Part shown: positions 5,495 to 8,433 of the stretch, piece by piece | How the letters are laid out: each line of letters starts with the position of its first letter | Position numbering within the stretch: the first letter of the stretch is position 1 | DNA from: Rhodospirillales bacterium | Lineage (GTDB): Bacteria > Pseudomonadota > Alphaproteobacteria > Reyranellales > Reyranellaceae | Length of the DNA: 8,433 nucleotides | Assembly (NCBI GenBank): GCA_013205335.1 | Contig: JABMNB010000405.1 | Coordinates: 1-8,433, forward strand | Reading direction: 5' to 3' | Translations under genes and position numbers: made by a program | Notes under the pieces: generated by a model | Seen by the model: only the letters and a program-made list of their open reading frames with translations | What the model was told of the DNA's origin: nothing | Databases searched by the model: none

Positions 5495-6918
5495 ATGAAG
5501 GACGTCCGTACCGACGGGCAGCCCAAGCGCGTGTTCATCCGCACCTATGGCTGCCAGATGAATGTCTATGATTCCGATCGCATGGCCGACGTCCTGCGGC
5601 CGCTGGGCTATGCCTTGGCCGAAGGACCGGAGCAGGCCGATCTGGTCGTGTTGAACACCTGCCATATCCGTGAGCATGCGTCGGAGAAGGTCTATTCCGA
5701 GCTGGGACGCCTGCGCGCCGTCAAGATCGAACGTCGGGCCGAGGGGCGCGACCTGACCATCGCCGTCGCCGGTTGCGTCGCCCAGGCCGAGGGTGAGGAG
5801 ATTCTGCGTCGCCAGCCAGCCGTCGACATCGTCGTGGGCTCACAGGCCTATCATCGATTGCCCGAATTGCTGGCGCAGGTGGCGCGCAAGGCAGCCGCGA
5901 GCAGTGCCGGCGGGCGGCAGCCGGGCGCCGGCGTGCTCGACACGGAGTTTCCACCCGAGAGCAAATTCGATCATTTGCCGTCGCCGCAAGGCATCCGCGC
6001 AGGTTCGGCATTTCTCTCGATCCAGGAAGGCTGCGACAAGTTCTGTACCTTCTGCGTGGTGCCCTATACGCGGGGCATCGAATATTCGCGGCCGGCTTCA
6101 GCCGTGCTCGCCGAGGCACGGCAGCTCATCGCCGCGGGCGCGCTCGAGCTCACCCTGCTCGGCCAGAACGTCAACGCCTATCACGGCGAAGGCCCGGACG
6201 GCTCGACCTGGACTCTCGCGCGCCTGATACGGGCCATAGCCGAGATCGAAGGCTTGGCGCGCCTGCGCTACACGACCTCCCACCCGCGCGACATGGACGA
6301 CGACCTTATCGCGGTGCATGTCGACGTCCCGCAGCTCATGCCTTACCTGCACCTGCCGGTGCAGTCGGGATCGGATCGCATCCTCGATGCGATGAATCGC
6401 CGCCATGACCGCGATCTCTACCTCCGTATCGTTGACCGTCTGCGCAACGCCCGTGCCGACATTGCGTTGTCGTCGGACTTCATCGTTGGCTTTCCGGGTG
6501 AAAGAGATGCCGATTTCGACGACACGATGCGGCTGATCGAGCAAGTGGGGTTCGCCTCGGCCTACGCCTTCAGATACAGCCGCCGGCCGGGCACGCCCGG
6601 GGCGGCGTTGACCGACCAGGTGCCGGAGAATGTGAAAGTGGCGCGTCTTGCCGCACTTCAGGCGCTCGTCGGGCGCCAGGCGCGCGCCTTCAACGAGTCG
6701 AAGGCCGGGACCACCGTGCCCGTGCTGTTCGCCGAGGCCGGCCGCAAGCCCGGCCAGATCATGGGCAAGACACCCTGGCTTCAGTCGGTCTACGCCCTGG
6801 GAAACCCGCGGCTGTTCGGCCGCATCGTCGACGTCCGGCTGATCGAGGGCTACGCCAACAGCCTCGCCGGCGAGATCGTCGTCGGCTCGTCCATCACCGG
6901 GCCTTTCGAGGTGGCCGC

Positions 6919-6922
<4 letters not shown>
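5495..6922 (+). CDS. miaB: tRNA-2-methylthio-N6-dimethylallyladenosine synthase MiaB
   Basis: Radical-SAM methylthiotransferase that adds the 2-methylthio group to i6A37 of tRNAs reading UNN codons. The 475-aa length matches E. coli MiaB (474). Domains in order: N-terminal UPF0004 domain with the three cysteines of the auxiliary iron-sulfur cluster, in RTYGCQMN (C20), NTCHIREHASEKVYSELGRL (C56) and AGCVAQAEG (C94); radical-SAM core with QEGCDKFCTFCVVPYTRG, giving CxxxCxxC at C180, C184 and C187, and LLGQNVNAY (221-229); and a C-terminal TRAM domain (about residue 405 on, ending GEIVVGSSITGPF). NTCHIREHA and the absence of extra domains favour MiaB over RimO or MtaB. The 3' end overlaps phoH by four bases. 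miaB-phoH-ybeY order is widely conserved in proteobacteria. Confidence 0.96.
6908..6914 (+). promoter_or_regulatory. Ribosome binding site supporting the phoH GTG start
   Basis: GAGGTGG lies inside the 3' end of miaB, four bases before the GTG at 6919. It supports the GTG start that overlaps the miaB stop (GTGA) rather than the ATG at 6964. Confidence 0.6.
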
Positions 6923-7893
<971 letters not shown>

Positions 7894-8389
7894 GCCGGCG
7901 CTCCGCTGCACGGTCATCGTGCTGGACGAGGGCTGGACCAAGTCCTTGCCCGATGCCGAGCGGCTCGCGAAACGCGCGACACGGGCCGCCTTCGCCGGGG
8001 CTCGCCGCAGCGGTCGCCGTTCGCTCAACGTGGCGTTGGCCGACGACAAGGGCGTTCGCGCCCTCAACGCGCGCGACCGCAAGAAGGACAAGCCCACCAA
8101 CGTCCTGTCTTATCCCTCCGGCGAGCGCGACTTCCTGGGCGACATGGTGCTGGCGCGCCAGACCGTGTGGCGTGAGGCGCGCGAGCAGCGCAAGTCGGCC
8201 GCCGACCATTTCATCCATCTGGTCGTGCACGGCACCTTGCATCTACTGGGCTACGATCACGAGACGGGCGAGGCTGATGCCGAACGGATGGAAGCGTTGG
8301 AGCGTCGCATCCTGGCGAAGCTCGGGATTGCCGATCCCTATGCCCTGGATTGGCAGCCCGTCGAAAAAGCCTGAAACCCGGCGGACAAA

Positions 8390-8416
8390 CGAAATAATCG
8401 AAATAATCGAAATAAA
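8390..8416 (+). repeat. AT-rich 9-base tandem repeat behind ybeY
   Basis: Three contiguous copies: CGAAATAAT, CGAAATAAT and CGAAATAAA, with a fourth start CGAA at 8417. The tract is strikingly AT-rich for this genome and sits between the ybeY stop and the putative ribosome binding site of the next gene. It could be a slippage-prone spacer or an unstructured A-rich leader that aids translation; no function is shown. Confidence 0.75.
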
Positions 8417-8423
8417 CGAAGAC

Positions 8424-8427
8424 GGAG
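8424..8427 (+). promoter_or_regulatory. Candidate ribosome binding site for a gene beyond the window
   Basis: GGAG stands seven or so bases before the window end, where a start codon would be expected. In many alphaproteobacteria the gene after ybeY is a CorC/HlyC-type CBS-domain protein; that identity is inference only, as no coding sequence is visible here. Confidence 0.4.
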
Positions 8428-8433
8428 TCGCAC

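Overview
The window is ordinary chromosomal DNA from a GC-rich alphaproteobacterium. Three things point there: high GC with GC-biased third codon positions; a Fur-family regulator lacking the usual zinc cysteines, as in alphaproteobacterial Fur/Mur; and the gene order tsaB-rimI ... fur ... plsC-type acyltransferase, miaB, phoH, ybeY, which is common in that class. I cannot name the genus with confidence; a Rhodospirillales or Hyphomicrobiales-type genome is the best guess. Coding density is very high, no stretch over 300 bases lacks a gene, and I see no mobile element, CRISPR array, tRNA or rRNA.

Layout. (1) 50-1159, plus strand: an exported Bax-like glucosaminidase-domain protein. (2) 1187-1744, minus strand: a cytoplasmic VanX/DdpX-type D-Ala-D-Ala dipeptidase, convergent with the first gene; a strong hairpin lies between them. 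(3) 1802-2947, plus: the pair tsaB-rimI, whose stop and start codons abut. (4) 2948-3181, minus: a small TusA-family protein whose stop codon directly abuts that of rimI. (5) 3226-8374, plus: fur, an OlsB-type N-acyltransferase, an OlsA/PlsC-type acyltransferase, miaB, phoH and ybeY, closely spaced or overlapping after a 66-base gap behind fur. The window ends in an AT-rich 9-base tandem repeat and a ribosome binding site for a gene just beyond the edge.

How the genes fit together. TsaB (t6A37) and MiaB (ms2i6A37) modify position 37 of different tRNA sets. RimI acetylates ribosomal protein S18 or a related N-terminus. YbeY matures 16S rRNA and PhoH (YbeZ) is its usual neighbour. The window is therefore mostly translation-apparatus maintenance. 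Inserted in it are a metal-responsive regulator and two acyltransferases that together look like the two steps of ornithine lipid synthesis. The two leading genes act on peptidoglycan or its D-Ala-D-Ala precursor.

I did not find a convincing undescribed system. The points most worth a second look are the overlapping olsB-olsA pair directly behind fur, the CPMT-type TusA homologue wedged between rimI and fur, and the small inverted and tandem repeats in the few intergenic gaps.
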